Positions 25,048-33,328 of a stretch of DNA of 64,000 nucleotides are shown piece by piece; the first letter of the stretch is position 1, and each line of letters opens with the position of its first letter. The position numbers were made by a program, and so were the translations under genes. The DNA lies in assembly GCF_900105905.1 (NCBI RefSeq), contig NZ_FNSV01000005.1, positions 8,513,501 to 8,577,500 of the forward strand. The letters are read 5' to 3'. Below the pieces are notes generated by a model. That model was not told the origin of the DNA and did not search any database. It saw nothing but the letters and a program-made list of their open reading frames with translations. Source of the stretch: Rhodococcus koreensis. GTDB lineage: Bacteria > Actinomycetota > Actinomycetes > Mycobacteriales > Mycobacteriaceae.

Positions 25048-26061
25048 TCACATGGTGAGGACCATGCGATAGCGTGCCCGCCCTTCCTCCATCGCGGCGT
25101 AGGCCTCCGCGGCTTCGCTCAGGGGCCGCTCCTCGATCCGGGCGCGCACGCCGGACAGGACCGCGAATTGCATCGTCTCCTCGACGTCGCGGGCGGTGCC
25201 GGAGGGGTGGCCGGTGACGTTGACGCCGGGAGTGATCAGCTGCAGGGGACTGATCGGCAGTGGGTCGGGCGTGACACCGACGACGGTGAGCTCACCGAGC
25301 GGAAGCAGCCCGCCGACCACTGCACCCATCGCCTTCGAATTCGCCGCGGTACCCAGAACCACCGACACGCCACCGAGTGCACGTAATGCTTCGCTGACGT
25401 CGCCGGCGGTGGAGTCGATGTAGTGATGGGCGCCCAGCTGGCGAGCGTCGTCGGCTTTGTCGGCGCCACGAGCGATGGCGATCGTCTCGAAGCCCATCGC
25501 CCGGGCGAACTGCACCCCGAGGTGGCCGAGCCCGCCGATGCCCAGGATGGCGACGCGGTCGCCCGGAACTGCTCGTGTCTTCCGCAGCGCGTCGAACGTG
25601 GTGACCCCGGCGCAGCCCAGGGGTGCGGCCTCGGTGAAGGACAGTTCGCTCGGAATCCGGGCGAGCGCGTTGGCGGGAACCGTAACGGATTCGGCGTATC
25701 CGCCGGGGTACTGCCAGCTCGGCACCTGCAATTTCTCGCAATAGATGAAGGTGCCCTTGCGGCACGGAATGCACTGGTTGCAGTGCCCACCGAACCAGCC
25801 CACCCCGACGCGGTCGCCGACGGCGTAGTTGTCGACGCCGGCGCCGAGTTCGGCTATGGTTCCGGCGATTTCGTGTCCCAGTGTCAACGGCCACGACATC
25901 TCGGGGAACGCACCGCTGACGAACGCGTGGTCGGTGCCGCACACGCCGCACGCGGAGACGGCTATGCGAACGTGGTCGCGCGGTGGCGATTCCGTTTCGA
26001 CGTCGACGAGTGTCAGCGGCTCGCCGGGGGCCTGGACGTGAACTGCCTGATGGGTTGGCAT
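25048..26061 (-). CDS. zinc-dependent alcohol dehydrogenase (MDR, AdhP-like)
   Basis: This 337-residue medium-chain dehydrogenase has catalytic-zinc ligands in ACGVCGTDH and GHEIAGTI, the structural-zinc cysteines in CNQCIPCRKGTFIYCEK, and the NAD-binding motif AILGIGGLGHLGVQFARAMG. It should oxidise an alcohol or reduce an aldehyde in the cytosol. I chose the ATG at 26061 (MPTHQAVHVQAPGEP), with AGGA nine bases upstream, over earlier starts that abut or precede that site. It converges with the DUF5313 gene. The substrate is unknown. Confidence 0.88.
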   Translation of the reverse strand: MPTHQAVHVQAPGEPLTLVDVETESPPRDHVRIAVSACGVCGTDHAFVSGAFPEMSWPLTLGHEIAGTIAELGAGVDNYAVGDRVGVGWFGGHCNQCIPCRKGTFIYCEKLQVPSWQYPGGYAESVTVPANALARIPSELSFTEAAPLGCAGVTTFDALRKTRAVPGDRVAILGIGGLGHLGVQFARAMGFETIAIARGADKADDARQLGAHHYIDSTAGDVSEALRALGGVSVVLGTAANSKAMGAVVGGLLPLGELTVVGVTPDPLPISPLQLITPGVNVTGHPSGTARDVEETMQFAVLSGVRARIEERPLSEAAEAYAAMEEGRARYRMVLTM

Positions 26062-26140
26062 GTGCATCATTCCTGTCTGTTCATCCTGGGCGATCGAGAC
26101 CCACGTTTCAGTCAAGACCCTCGGCGGAGCTCCTGACAAG

Positions 26141-26166
26141 GGTTGACGGGGTCCGCCCCGTCGACC
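26141..26166 (-). terminator. hairpin after the MFS gene
   Basis: GGTTGACGGGG pairs with CCCCGTCGACC (10 of 11 bases, one G-T pair) around a short loop. It is 40 bases past the MFS stop codon and upstream of the alcohol dehydrogenase gene. Confidence 0.55.
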
Positions 26167-26205
26167 GGGAGACGAAAGGCGTCCGGCGACGCGACCGTCC
26201 GGGTG

Positions 26206-27492
26206 TCATGGCCGCGCCCCTTCCATCAGTGCTTCCTCGGCGGTGGCATCCGTCTCCCCGCGGATCACGTGCTCGTCCGAGGCGCGGGGACGCAGATGTT
26301 CGGCCGTGCTGATTCGTACGGTGATCAGGGCGGCGAGGGAGAATGCCATGACGGCTGCCGCGAACGTGACGATGGCCGCGCCGAAGGGGAGGAATTGGAT
26401 CAGGTAGCCCGTTCCCACGGGGAGCAGAGCCGCAGGAATGTAGCCGGTGATGTTCAATGTCGCGTTCGCTTCGGCGCGATGGTTCGAGGGGATGCGGGTG
26501 CCGATCAGCGTCAATGCCGCAAGTTGGCCGAGGCCCTGTGCGGCGCCGGCAAGAAGTGCCGCGATGACGAACAACGCCGGCGTCGGGGGGAGGGTGACGC
26601 TCGCCGTCAGTGTCGCCATCGAGACGAACGCGGCAGTGGAACTCAGGGCGAGATGGGTTCTGGTACGCAGATGCGCCAGGGCGAACTGGATTCCGGTCGC
26701 TACCAGAAACATGCCGCATGCCGCCGCGCCCGCAAGTAGCGGGCTGGGGGCGTCGATGCCGGTGGCGAGGACTGTGGGCCCGAGGGAGAGGAAGAAGGAG
26801 GTCGAGGTAATGCCTGGAGCGAATGCTGCTGCTCCCCAAGCGAGTTCACGGCGATTCGGACGAGGAACGGAAGGCCATGACCAGAGAGGTCCGACCGGTC
26901 CGTCCTCTGCGAATCCGCGCTGGAGTGGCAACCGTATCGCGACGACCAGCGTCAGCGTCGTTATCGTGAGCACGATTCCGAATATCCAGGACTGTGGTGC
27001 GTCGATGAGCTGGGAGAGCGCCCCGGACAGGAGGGGGCCCAGTCCGGCGCCGAATACCATTGCAGCGGAGGCGATCATGGATCCGGTCCGGCGCCGGTGG
27101 TCGGGGGCGAGATCGATCGTCGCAGACATTCCCGCGGTGACGGCCGCGCCGACCGCGGCGCCGGCCAGCAGCCTGGCCGCCAGCAACCACACTACGTTCG
27201 TGGCCGACAGGAAGAGCCCCGCCGCGGTGACCGCGGCGATCAGGCCTGGGACGAGCACGATCTTCCGCCCGTATCGATCGGCGAGTTTCCCGGCGACGAG
27301 AAGGGTCCCGATCAGCCCGACCATGTAGGCCCCGAACACGATCGTCAAGGTTCCGGAACTGAATTCCCATTCCGCTTGCCAGCGCGTGTACAGCGGTGTG
27401 GGCGCGTTGGACAGCACGAATACGGCTGTCACCGTGCTGGCGGCGGCCAGGGACCACCTCAGTTCCTTCGGGCCGGCCGAACTCTTCGCCAT
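26206..27492 (-). CDS. MFS efflux transporter
   Basis: This 428-residue membrane protein has twelve predicted hydrophobic segments and the MFS loop motif GKLADRYGRKIVLVPG between segments 2 and 3. The N-terminus (RWSLAAASTVTAVFVLSNAPTPLYTRW) is typical of actinobacterial drug or metabolite exporters. It is divergent from an ArsR-type gene with a palindromic operator between them, so expression is probably inducible. A decayed relative of this transporter, also next to an ArsR gene, lies at 33329-33940. The substrate is unknown. Confidence 0.87.
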   Translation of the reverse strand: MAKSSAGPKELRWSLAAASTVTAVFVLSNAPTPLYTRWQAEWEFSSGTLTIVFGAYMVGLIGTLLVAGKLADRYGRKIVLVPGLIAAVTAAGLFLSATNVVWLLAARLLAGAAVGAAVTAGMSATIDLAPDHRRRTGSMIASAAMVFGAGLGPLLSGALSQLIDAPQSWIFGIVLTITTLTLVVAIRLPLQRGFAEDGPVGPLWSWPSVPRPNRRELAWGAAAFAPGITSTSFFLSLGPTVLATGIDAPSPLLAGAAACGMFLVATGIQFALAHLRTRTHLALSSTAAFVSMATLTASVTLPPTPALFVIAALLAGAAQGLGQLAALTLIGTRIPSNHRAEANATLNITGYIPAALLPVGTGYLIQFLPFGAAIVTFAAAVMAFSLAALITVRISTAEHLRPRASDEHVIRGETDATAEEALMEGARP

Positions 27493-27527
27493 CGCTGTCT
27501 CCTCTTCCTCCCGGGTTCGATACCGGT

Positions 27528-27539
27528 CGTACTAGTACG
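27528..27539. promoter_or_regulatory. palindromic operator of the ArsR/MFS pair
   Basis: CGTACTAGTACG is a perfect palindrome; further TTCGTAC and GGTACGA half-sites follow up to about 27585. It lies 36 bp before the MFS start and 57 bp before the ArsR start. The extended half-site TCGTACT recurs near the second ArsR gene. Confidence 0.65.
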
Positions 27540-27595
27540 AGATTATTCGTACAGAGATGGTACGACAAAATTCGTACTACCGCTATGCTGGATCT

Positions 27596-27979
27596 ATGAC
27601 CGACCTTGCGCCGACCTATCGCATGAGCGACAGCGAAGAGCCTTCTCTGCCGACGCCGCTACCCGAACCCGCGGCATCGGAGATCCGTCTGGAGCGCGTC
27701 ATGGGCGTCCTCGCCGACCCGCTGAGACTCACAATCGTCAATCGGCTGTTGACCAGCTCTGAGGAATACGACCACACCTGCGGTTGGTTCGGATTCGACC
27801 GGCCGAAGTCGAGCCTCACTCACCACTTCAAAGCGCTCAGGGAGGCAGGTGTCATCCGACAGCGGCAGCACGGGCTCGAGCGACGAAGCCGAGTCCGCAT
27901 CGAAGACCTCGATGAGCGCTTTCCCGGCCTCGTGGAACTCATTGCGAACTGGCAGCCGGCCGATGGCGAAGCAGTGTGA
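27596..27979 (+). CDS. ArsR-type winged-helix regulator
   Basis: This 127-residue protein has the core VMGVLADPLRLTIVNRLLTS, then the DNA-reading segment RPKSSLTHHFKALREAGVIRQ and wing RQHGLERRSRVR. No obvious metal-binding cysteine pair is present apart from one Cys in HTCGWFGFD, so it probably senses an organic ligand. It is divergent from the MFS gene and likely represses it. A close paralogue lies at 32832-33206. The ATG at 27596 fits the family; the open frame continues a little upstream. Confidence 0.85.
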   Translation: MTDLAPTYRMSDSEEPSLPTPLPEPAASEIRLERVMGVLADPLRLTIVNRLLTSSEEYDHTCGWFGFDRPKSSLTHHFKALREAGVIRQRQHGLERRSRVRIEDLDERFPGLVELIANWQPADGEAV

Positions 27980-27981
27980 GT

Positions 27982-28008
27982 GATCAGGAGCCCACTCGGC
28001 TCCTGATC
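27982..28008. terminator. hairpin between convergent arsR and leuB-like genes
   Basis: GATCAGGAGCC (27982-27992) pairs perfectly with 27998-28008 around a five-base loop. It overlaps the last codons of the leuB-like gene and follows the arsR stop directly. Confidence 0.72.
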
Positions 28009-29000
28009 CGCTCACCGATTTCCTCGGTGGAGCAGGATTCCGGTCCGCGGGATGCGATGTGGTCCTGAACGGCCTGGTCGATGGCGTTCGCCTCACGTGA
28101 CAGCCCGAGGTGATGCAGCATCAACACGACTGAGAGGATCGCGGCCGTGGGATCGGCGACGCCTCGACCTGCGATATCCGGGGCGCTCCCGTGAACCGGT
28201 TCGAACATGCCGGGATTCCTCCGTGAGCCGTCGATGTTCGCGCTTGCCGCCAGCCCGACACCCCCGCCCAGAGCGGACGTGAGGTCGGTGATGAGGTCGC
28301 CGAAGAGGTTGTCGGTGGCGATGACGTCGAATCGGGCAGGGGTTGTGACGAGGTGCAGCATGGCCGCATCGACGAGCATGTGATCGACCTCGACGTCCGG
28401 ATACAGCGCTGACAGGTCGTCGGCAGCGCGCGTCCACAAGGAGCCGGCGAAGGCGAGAACGTTCGGTTTGTGCACGATCGTCAACCTCTGCCGCCTGACC
28501 GCGGCGCGCTCGAACGCTTCCCGGAGAAGTCGATCGACTCCGAAGCGTGTGTTGACACTGACTTCCGTAGCGACTTCATGCGGCGTTCCGACGCGGAGCG
28601 CGCCCCCGTTGCCGGTGTACGGGCCCTCGGTTCCCTCCCGGACCACCAACAGGTCGACATTCACGTCTCCGGCAAGCACTCGCGGCGCGCCGGGCATCGT
28701 CTTCGTCGGGCGTAGGTTGATGTGATGATCTAGCGCGAAGCGCATTTCGAGCAGGATGCCACGTTCCAGCGTGCCGGCGGGGACGGTGGGGTCGCCGATG
28801 GCACCGAGCAGGATCGCATCGTGATGCCGGATCTCGTCGAGTGTTTCCGGGGCGAGCAGGCGACCTGTTTCCCGGAAGTTTCGGGCGCCCAGGTCGAAGT
28901 AGCTGGTGTCGATGGCGGGGGCAACCTCGTGCAAGGTCCTGACCGCCTGGTCGATGACTTCGGGACCGATTCCGTCCCCGGGAATGACTGCAATTTTCAT
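27984..29000 (-). CDS. 3-isopropylmalate dehydrogenase-type decarboxylating dehydrogenase
   Basis: This 338-residue protein matches the isopropylmalate/isocitrate/tartrate dehydrogenase family: PGDGIGPEV, INLRPTKT, VVREGTEGPYTGNGG, the catalytic HKPNVL lysine region, DNLFGDLITDLTSALGG and the NAD-binding FEPVHGSAPDIAGRGVADPTA. Length and motifs fit actinobacterial LeuB. The nearby genes are not leucine-synthesis genes, so it could be a catabolic paralogue acting on another 3-substituted malate. The start ATG (MKIAVIPGDGIG) is unambiguous. Confidence 0.85.
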   Translation of the reverse strand: MKIAVIPGDGIGPEVIDQAVRTLHEVAPAIDTSYFDLGARNFRETGRLLAPETLDEIRHHDAILLGAIGDPTVPAGTLERGILLEMRFALDHHINLRPTKTMPGAPRVLAGDVNVDLLVVREGTEGPYTGNGGALRVGTPHEVATEVSVNTRFGVDRLLREAFERAAVRRQRLTIVHKPNVLAFAGSLWTRAADDLSALYPDVEVDHMLVDAAMLHLVTTPARFDVIATDNLFGDLITDLTSALGGGVGLAASANIDGSRRNPGMFEPVHGSAPDIAGRGVADPTAAILSVVLMLHHLGLSREANAIDQAVQDHIASRGPESCSTEEIGERIRSRVGS

Positions 29001-29256
29001 CAGATCTCCGAACTGCGAACGCGGGACTGTTTCCGCGCGTGACGAGTCGCCCAGCCCGAGTGCAGGGGTGCAGCAGGCGGAATTGGCGGCGGTACACAGA
29101 AGCTATCGCGCCTAGCCAAATGCTGGAATAGCGGTGCCAGATAGTGAGATTCAGGCCAGCTGTCGAACCCCAGGGGGCATTCGCGTCTCCGAGCGATGCC
29201 GTTCGGTGCTGGGTGGGGTGTGGCGAGCTCGGGCATCGGAGGTCCACGTCAGCGTA

Positions 29257-29285
29257 TTGACAAATTGTGAGGCAGTACACATACT
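29257..29285 (+). promoter_or_regulatory. probable promoter of the 29419-30707 gene pair
   Basis: TTGACA (29257-29262) is followed after 17 bases by CATACT (29280-29285). It lies about 130 bp before the first gene. The remainder of the 29001-29418 intergenic region shows no supported gene. Confidence 0.45.
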
Positions 29286-29418
29286 CGAAACTGACACGGC
29301 GTACCGCTGAACGGCACAGTCCCGGTAGGGGCGGCTCGCGGCCGCCATGTCGCGCGAACCCCACGCCGCCCGCGTGTGATCGCAGGTCGAATAGCGACTT
29401 CCTAGAAAGGGAAAGGCC

Positions 29419-29826
29419 ATGCCATTTGTGGACACGGAGAGGTTCACAGAGGCGCTCAACTTGGATCCCGAATTCAAGATTGCGGCGCGCTTCTGGAACG
29501 CCATCGTCCGGTTGGAGATCGGCGATGAAACCTACGTGCTGGTGATTCGTGACGGTCGACTCGACTCCATGACACCGCCCGAGGGCAACAACCTCATGAC
29601 GGTTGCGCGGAACTACGACATCGAGATCTCGGCGCCGATCGAAGAATGGAGCAAGTTCTTCCAGCGGGTGCCTCGCCCGTTCTATCAGGACCTCTTCTCG
29701 GCGGTCACCCGGCACAACTTCCGCTATGGGGGAGACATGAAGATGTTCTTCGCCTACTACGCCGCGCTCAGACGAGTGTTCGATTTCATGCGTTCGTACA
29801 CCAACGTTGCCGAGGAGGCGAAATGA
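29419..29826 (+). CDS. small protein coupled to an alpha/beta hydrolase (possibly SCP-2-like)
   Basis: This 135-residue protein (MPFVDTERFTEALNLDPEFK) contains AARFWNAIVRLEIGDETYVLVIRDGRLDS, which has the strand pattern of sterol-carrier-protein-2-like domains, followed by a helical tail with several aromatic residues. I do not recognise a named family with confidence. It overlaps the following hydrolase gene by four bases (ATGA), so the two proteins probably act together, for example as lipid- or acyl-binding partner and hydrolase. Confidence 0.6.
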   Translation: MPFVDTERFTEALNLDPEFKIAARFWNAIVRLEIGDETYVLVIRDGRLDSMTPPEGNNLMTVARNYDIEISAPIEEWSKFFQRVPRPFYQDLFSAVTRHNFRYGGDMKMFFAYYAALRRVFDFMRSYTNVAEEAK

Positions 29827-30707
29827 CCACGACGAAGTTCGACAAGGCGGTCGGACGGTACGTCCATCTCACGATCGACGACGTCGAGTACCGGGTCTAC
29901 TACGAGGAGAGCGGGTCCGGAATCCCGCTACTTCTCCAGCACACCGCCGGCTGTGACGGCCGCCAGTATCGTCATCTCCTCGAGGACGAGGAGATCACCT
30001 CGCACTTCCGCGTGATCACGTGGGATCTGCCGTATCACGGGCGGTCGCTGCCGCCGCTCTCGGTGCGATGGTGGGAGCAGGAGTACAACCTGACCCAGGA
30101 CTTCTTCATGAAGTTCGTCGTTGCCCTGGCCGAGGCCCTCGACTGCGAGGACGCGGTGTACATGGGCAGTTCGATGGGCGGCAACCTCGCCCCCGATCTG
30201 GCCCTGCACTACCCCGGCGTCTTCCGTGCCGTGATCGCGCTCGAGGCGGCGCTGCATTCGCCCGGCTACTACCTCGACTACTGGTTCCACCCCGAGATCA
30301 GCAACGACTCCAAGCCCGCGGCGATGTACGCGCTCACCTCGCCGACGGCGCCCGAGGTCGGCCGCAGGGAAACGACCTGGGTCTACAGCCAGGGGTCCCC
30401 GCCGGTCTTCAAGGGTGATCTCCACTACTACAGCGTCGAGCACGATCTTCGGGAAACGGCACAGAACATCGATACGTCGAAGACCGCCGTGTACATCCTC
30501 AACGGCGAATACGACTTCGCGACAGGACCGGAGGAGGCCGAGGAACTCGGTGCGCGGATCGAGGGTGCGAAGGTCGTTCCGATGGCGGGACTCGGACACT
30601 TCCCGATGAGCGAGGACGCAGCCCAGTTCTTCCGGTGCATCAAGCCGGTGCTGTGGGAAATCCGTGACTCGGCTGTGCCGTCGAAGGTGCTCTCGGCTAC
30701 CCAGTAA
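29823..30707 (+). CDS. alpha/beta hydrolase
   Basis: This 294-residue enzyme has the alpha/beta-hydrolase layout: an oxyanion-region motif near LLLQHTAGCDGRQYR, the nucleophile elbow VYMGSSMGGNLA, a likely acid Asp in NGEYDFATG and the catalytic His in GLGHFPMSED. It resembles actinobacterial hydrolases that open C-C or ester bonds in ring-cleavage products. The ATG overlaps the stop of the upstream small protein. No signal peptide is seen, so it works in the cytosol. The substrate is unknown. Confidence 0.85.
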   Translation: MTTTKFDKAVGRYVHLTIDDVEYRVYYEESGSGIPLLLQHTAGCDGRQYRHLLEDEEITSHFRVITWDLPYHGRSLPPLSVRWWEQEYNLTQDFFMKFVVALAEALDCEDAVYMGSSMGGNLAPDLALHYPGVFRAVIALEAALHSPGYYLDYWFHPEISNDSKPAAMYALTSPTAPEVGRRETTWVYSQGSPPVFKGDLHYYSVEHDLRETAQNIDTSKTAVYILNGEYDFATGPEEAEELGARIEGAKVVPMAGLGHFPMSEDAAQFFRCIKPVLWEIRDSAVPSKVLSATQ

Positions 30708-30896
30708 CCCCCTGACCGGTTGCGCGGCCGCAGTGCTCGTGGTGGTCACGACGCACGAGGCCGACGCAACCTCGCGGGGCCGCCGGCGAGCGAGTTCCTC
30801 CAACCTCGCCGTCGGCGGCTCCGCGCCGCCCATCAGCTCACGAGCCGCCTCGGTGGGTGTGAGAGATCGAAGCCAGAATGGAAGTAGAGGATCGGC

Positions 30897-31343
30897 GTGA
30901 GCGAAGTCGCATGGGACGAGGTGCACGACGGCGGGTTCATCGGGCTGATCGGTCCGTTGCTGCTGCGTCACACCGAATGCGGTGCACGGGAGTACGGACT
31001 GCGGTGCGAGCCCAAACATCGAAATCTTCGAGGGGTCGTGCAAGGGGGACTGATCATGGCCTTCGCCGACCGTGCCCTCGGATCGACCGCGCTCGCCGAA
31101 ACCGGCACCCAGAATATGGCGACCGTGCAGCTGAATGTCAGTTTCCTCGGTATCGTCCGGGTGGGCGACCTCTTGACGAGCTCACCCCGTATCGTGCGAC
31201 GCACGGCATCGATCGTCTTCGCGGACTCCGACCTGCGGGTGAACGACTCGGTGGTGGCCACGGCGACGGGCGTCTTCAAGATCCTCGCGGACAGTTCGGC
31301 GCCTGTCGGCGTCGGCGCGGCCGCCGAGAGTCGCCTTCGGTGA
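30897..31343 (+). CDS. PaaI-type hotdog thioesterase
   Basis: This 148-residue protein carries the 4HBT/PaaI hotdog pattern: CEPKHRNLRGVVQGGLIMAFADRALGSTA contains the H-N-x(3)-G-x-V-x-G-G signature and a conserved Asp, and strands such as TVQLNVSFLGIVRVGDLL follow. It would hydrolyse acyl-CoA or phenylacetyl-type thioesters in the cytosol. The start is GTG, preceded by a purine-rich AGAGGATCG. It lies between the hydrolase pair and the iclR gene. Confidence 0.82.
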   Translation: MSEVAWDEVHDGGFIGLIGPLLLRHTECGAREYGLRCEPKHRNLRGVVQGGLIMAFADRALGSTALAETGTQNMATVQLNVSFLGIVRVGDLLTSSPRIVRRTASIVFADSDLRVNDSVVATATGVFKILADSSAPVGVGAAAESRLR

Positions 31344-31380
31344 GTCCGTAGCGGACGTCAAGGCTGGACATTTCGACATA

Positions 31381-31401
31381 CTGTGCCGATAATCGGCACA
31401 G
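31381..31401. promoter_or_regulatory. perfect palindrome upstream of iclR
   Basis: CTGTGCCGAT and its exact inverse flank one central base (core CTGTGCC-N7-GGCACAG). It lies 53 bp before the iclR start. The same 21-base sequence recurs at 47042-47062, with related copies at 51257-51277 and 53921-53940. Confidence 0.8.
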
Positions 31402-31453
31402 TAGGGAAATGTTGCACCGCGGCGGAGCGGCGGTCGAAGGAGAGGAACAGTAG

Positions 31454-32191
31454 GTGCAAGGCATCGAACGAGGTTTGCGCGTACTCGAAGCTGTGGCGGA
31501 GAATCAGCCGGTCGGAGTAGGCGAACTGTCACGCACCCTTCAGTTGCCGAAATCGACCGTGCAGCGGACTCTTCAGGCGCTCGCGTCCGCCGGCTGGATC
31601 CGCAGCGATGGGAGCGAGTACACCAGATGGAAGCTCACGTCGCGTGCACTGGCTGTGGGCCGGCGCGGCTGGGACAAGGGAGACTTGCGAACGGTCGCAC
31701 TCGAGCCGATGCGTGAGCTGCGGGATCTGACGAACGAGACCATCACCCTCCAGATTCGCGATGGCGTGGAGCGGGTGGTTCAGATCGAACGCATGGATTC
31801 CCATCAGGCGGTTCGCACGTTCATCAAGGTCGGCAGCACTTGGCAGCTGCCTCACACGTCGGGGGGGATGGCGATCATGGCGCGCCTACCGGACGACGAG
31901 GTCGACAGAATTCTTTCCAATCCCATCCAGCAACTGACGCCGCAGACCGACACCGATCCCGAATCGATCCGAAAGAAGATCGAGGAGATCCGCCGCGTCG
32001 GATATGCGGTGAACGTCAATCAGAACCGGATGGGCGTGTGTGCCGTCGGGGCAGCTGTGCTGGGGGAGGGGGGATGCCCCGTAGGTGGCATCGGGATCTC
32101 GATGCCGGAGACCCGTTTCGACGAGCATCGTGTGCCCTGGTGGGGAAAGCAGGTCTCCGACACTGCAGCGAACGTGAGTTCATTGCTCTGA
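31454..32191 (+). CDS. IclR family transcriptional regulator
   Basis: This 245-residue protein has an N-terminal winged helix (GIERGLRVLEAVAENQPVGV, then QLPKSTVQRTLQALASAGWI) and a C-terminal IclR effector domain (LRDLTNETITLQIRDG, HTSGGMAIMARLPDDE, CAVGAAVLGEGGCPVGGIGISMP). The start is GTG (MQGIERGLRVLE). A perfect palindrome 53 bp upstream suggests autoregulation, and identical or similar palindromes near an acyl-CoA pathway about 16-22 kb away suggest remote control of those genes. IclR proteins usually sense organic acids or CoA-pathway intermediates. Confidence 0.87.
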   Translation: MQGIERGLRVLEAVAENQPVGVGELSRTLQLPKSTVQRTLQALASAGWIRSDGSEYTRWKLTSRALAVGRRGWDKGDLRTVALEPMRELRDLTNETITLQIRDGVERVVQIERMDSHQAVRTFIKVGSTWQLPHTSGGMAIMARLPDDEVDRILSNPIQQLTPQTDTDPESIRKKIEEIRRVGYAVNVNQNRMGVCAVGAAVLGEGGCPVGGIGISMPETRFDEHRVPWWGKQVSDTAANVSSLL

Positions 32192-32300
32192 TCCCGCGTA
32201 TGCGCTCGGGACGCCGTCCATGGCGTCGGCTTCCCCATTTCGCGGATCGCGGTGGGGGAGCGGCCTGGCTGCATGTCTTCTCGTGCGGGACTGAGCGTGG

Positions 32301-32343
32301 AAAGCGCCCGCCCCCATGCCTCAGATCCGGCACGGGGGCGCTT
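32301..32343 (+). terminator. GC-rich imperfect hairpin after iclR
   Basis: AAGCGCCCGCCCCCATGCC and GGCACGGGGGCGCTT can pair with a small bulge. It follows the iclR stop by about 110 bases and touches the 3' end of the ALDH remnant on the other strand. Confidence 0.45.
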
Positions 32344-32772
32344 CATCGCCACAGGCGGGCGGTGATCGTCTCGAGCCGGCAGTAGTGCTCGAGCGCCCCA
32401 AAGCCTTTCTCCCTGCCGAATCCGCTCAAACTTGTAGCCACCGAACGGGGTTTCGACACCACCGGCGAAGTCCTGGTTGATGAAGACCTGTCCCGCCTCG
32501 ATGGTGGCGGCGACGCGATGGGCCTGGCTGTGGTCTCGGGTCCAGACCCCTGCGACGAGTCCGTAGTCGCTGTCGTTGGCGATCTCGACCGCCTCCTCAT
32601 CGGTGACGAATCGGAGCACCGTCAGCACTGGGCCGAAGATCTCCTCGCGAGCCACGCGCATCGCGACGTCGACGTCGACGAAGATGGTCGGCTCGATGAA
32701 CAGTCCGCGTCCCAAACCGGCCGGTGTCGGCGACGTGTCCACCTGTGGCGACACGGGCACCCTCGCGGGGGC
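32343..32772 (-). pseudogene. 5'-truncated, frameshifted aldehyde dehydrogenase copy
   Basis: This is the last ~140 codons of an aldehyde dehydrogenase nearly identical in DNA to the intact gene at 45557-46993. Similarity begins abruptly near 32772 (in GGGGCCGAG) and continues to the stop region. Two single-A insertions break the frame: CCCAAACCGG (intact CCCAACCGG) near 32710 and CTCAAACTTG (intact CTCAACTTG) near 32428. Recognisable segments are FIEPTIFVDVD, ARE EIFGPVLTVLRF and SGFGREKGFGALEHYC. The N-terminal domain and catalytic Cys are absent. It is a partial duplication that has begun to decay. Confidence 0.85.
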
Positions 32773-32831
32773 CGAGTGCCCTGTGCCCTCTGGACCGGCG
32801 CAGCCGGTATCCCGAAATCCGCATCGTGTTA

Positions 32832-33206
32832 TTACGTCGACGGCGCAGGCTCCCACGACAGGATGAGTCCGACGAGGCCAGGAAATCGCTCACTGAGGTC
32901 GTCGAGTCGAACCCGACTGCGGCGCTCCATCCCGTACTGCCGCTGGGTGATGACACCTGCCTCACGCAACGCCTTGAAGTGATGCGTCAGTGTGGACTTC
33001 GGGCGATCGAATCCGAACCAGCCGCAGGTGTGGTCGAACTCGTCCGAGGAGGTCAACAACCGTTGCACGATCGTGAGCCGCAACGGCTCGGACAGGACGG
33101 CGAAGACCTTCTCGAGCCGAATCTGATGGGGGTCTGGCTCGGGCAGGCGTGGCGGCGATTCCAGCCCGGTGGACGGGTCGGTGTACGTCGGGGCGAGCGT
33201 GTTCAT
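32832..33206 (-). CDS. ArsR-type winged-helix regulator, paralogue of the one at 27596
   Basis: This 124-residue protein closely follows the ArsR protein encoded at 27596: VFAVLSEPLRLTIVQRLLTS, DHTCGWFGFDRPKSTLTHHF and the wing RQYGMERRSRVR. It is intact while its divergent MFS partner is broken. I chose the ATG at 33206 because GGAAAG lies seven bases upstream; a start five codons earlier is possible. It may still act on its own operator or cross-regulate the intact MFS gene at 26206. Confidence 0.82.
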   Translation of the reverse strand: MNTLAPTYTDPSTGLESPPRLPEPDPHQIRLEKVFAVLSEPLRLTIVQRLLTSSDEFDHTCGWFGFDRPKSTLTHHFKALREAGVITQRQYGMERRSRVRLDDLSERFPGLVGLILSWEPAPST

Positions 33207-33233
33207 GACGTGACTTTCCATGTTCGACTTTTC

Positions 33234-33275
33234 TCGTACTGGAGGTTACGTTCGTATTCATGCGAACCAGTACGA
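33234..33275. promoter_or_regulatory. operator-like inverted repeat of the second ArsR/MFS pair
   Basis: TCGTACT (33234-33240, extendable to TCGTACTGG) is inverted at AGTACGA (33269-33275, preceded by CC). The same half-sites form the compact palindrome at 27526-27541, here split by about 28 bp. A TTCGTAT element lies between. Confidence 0.55.
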
Positions 33276-33328
33276 TTTTAGTCGAACATCGATCGGAGGG
33301 CGATCTCAGCGGCGTTGTGCCGCGACAA

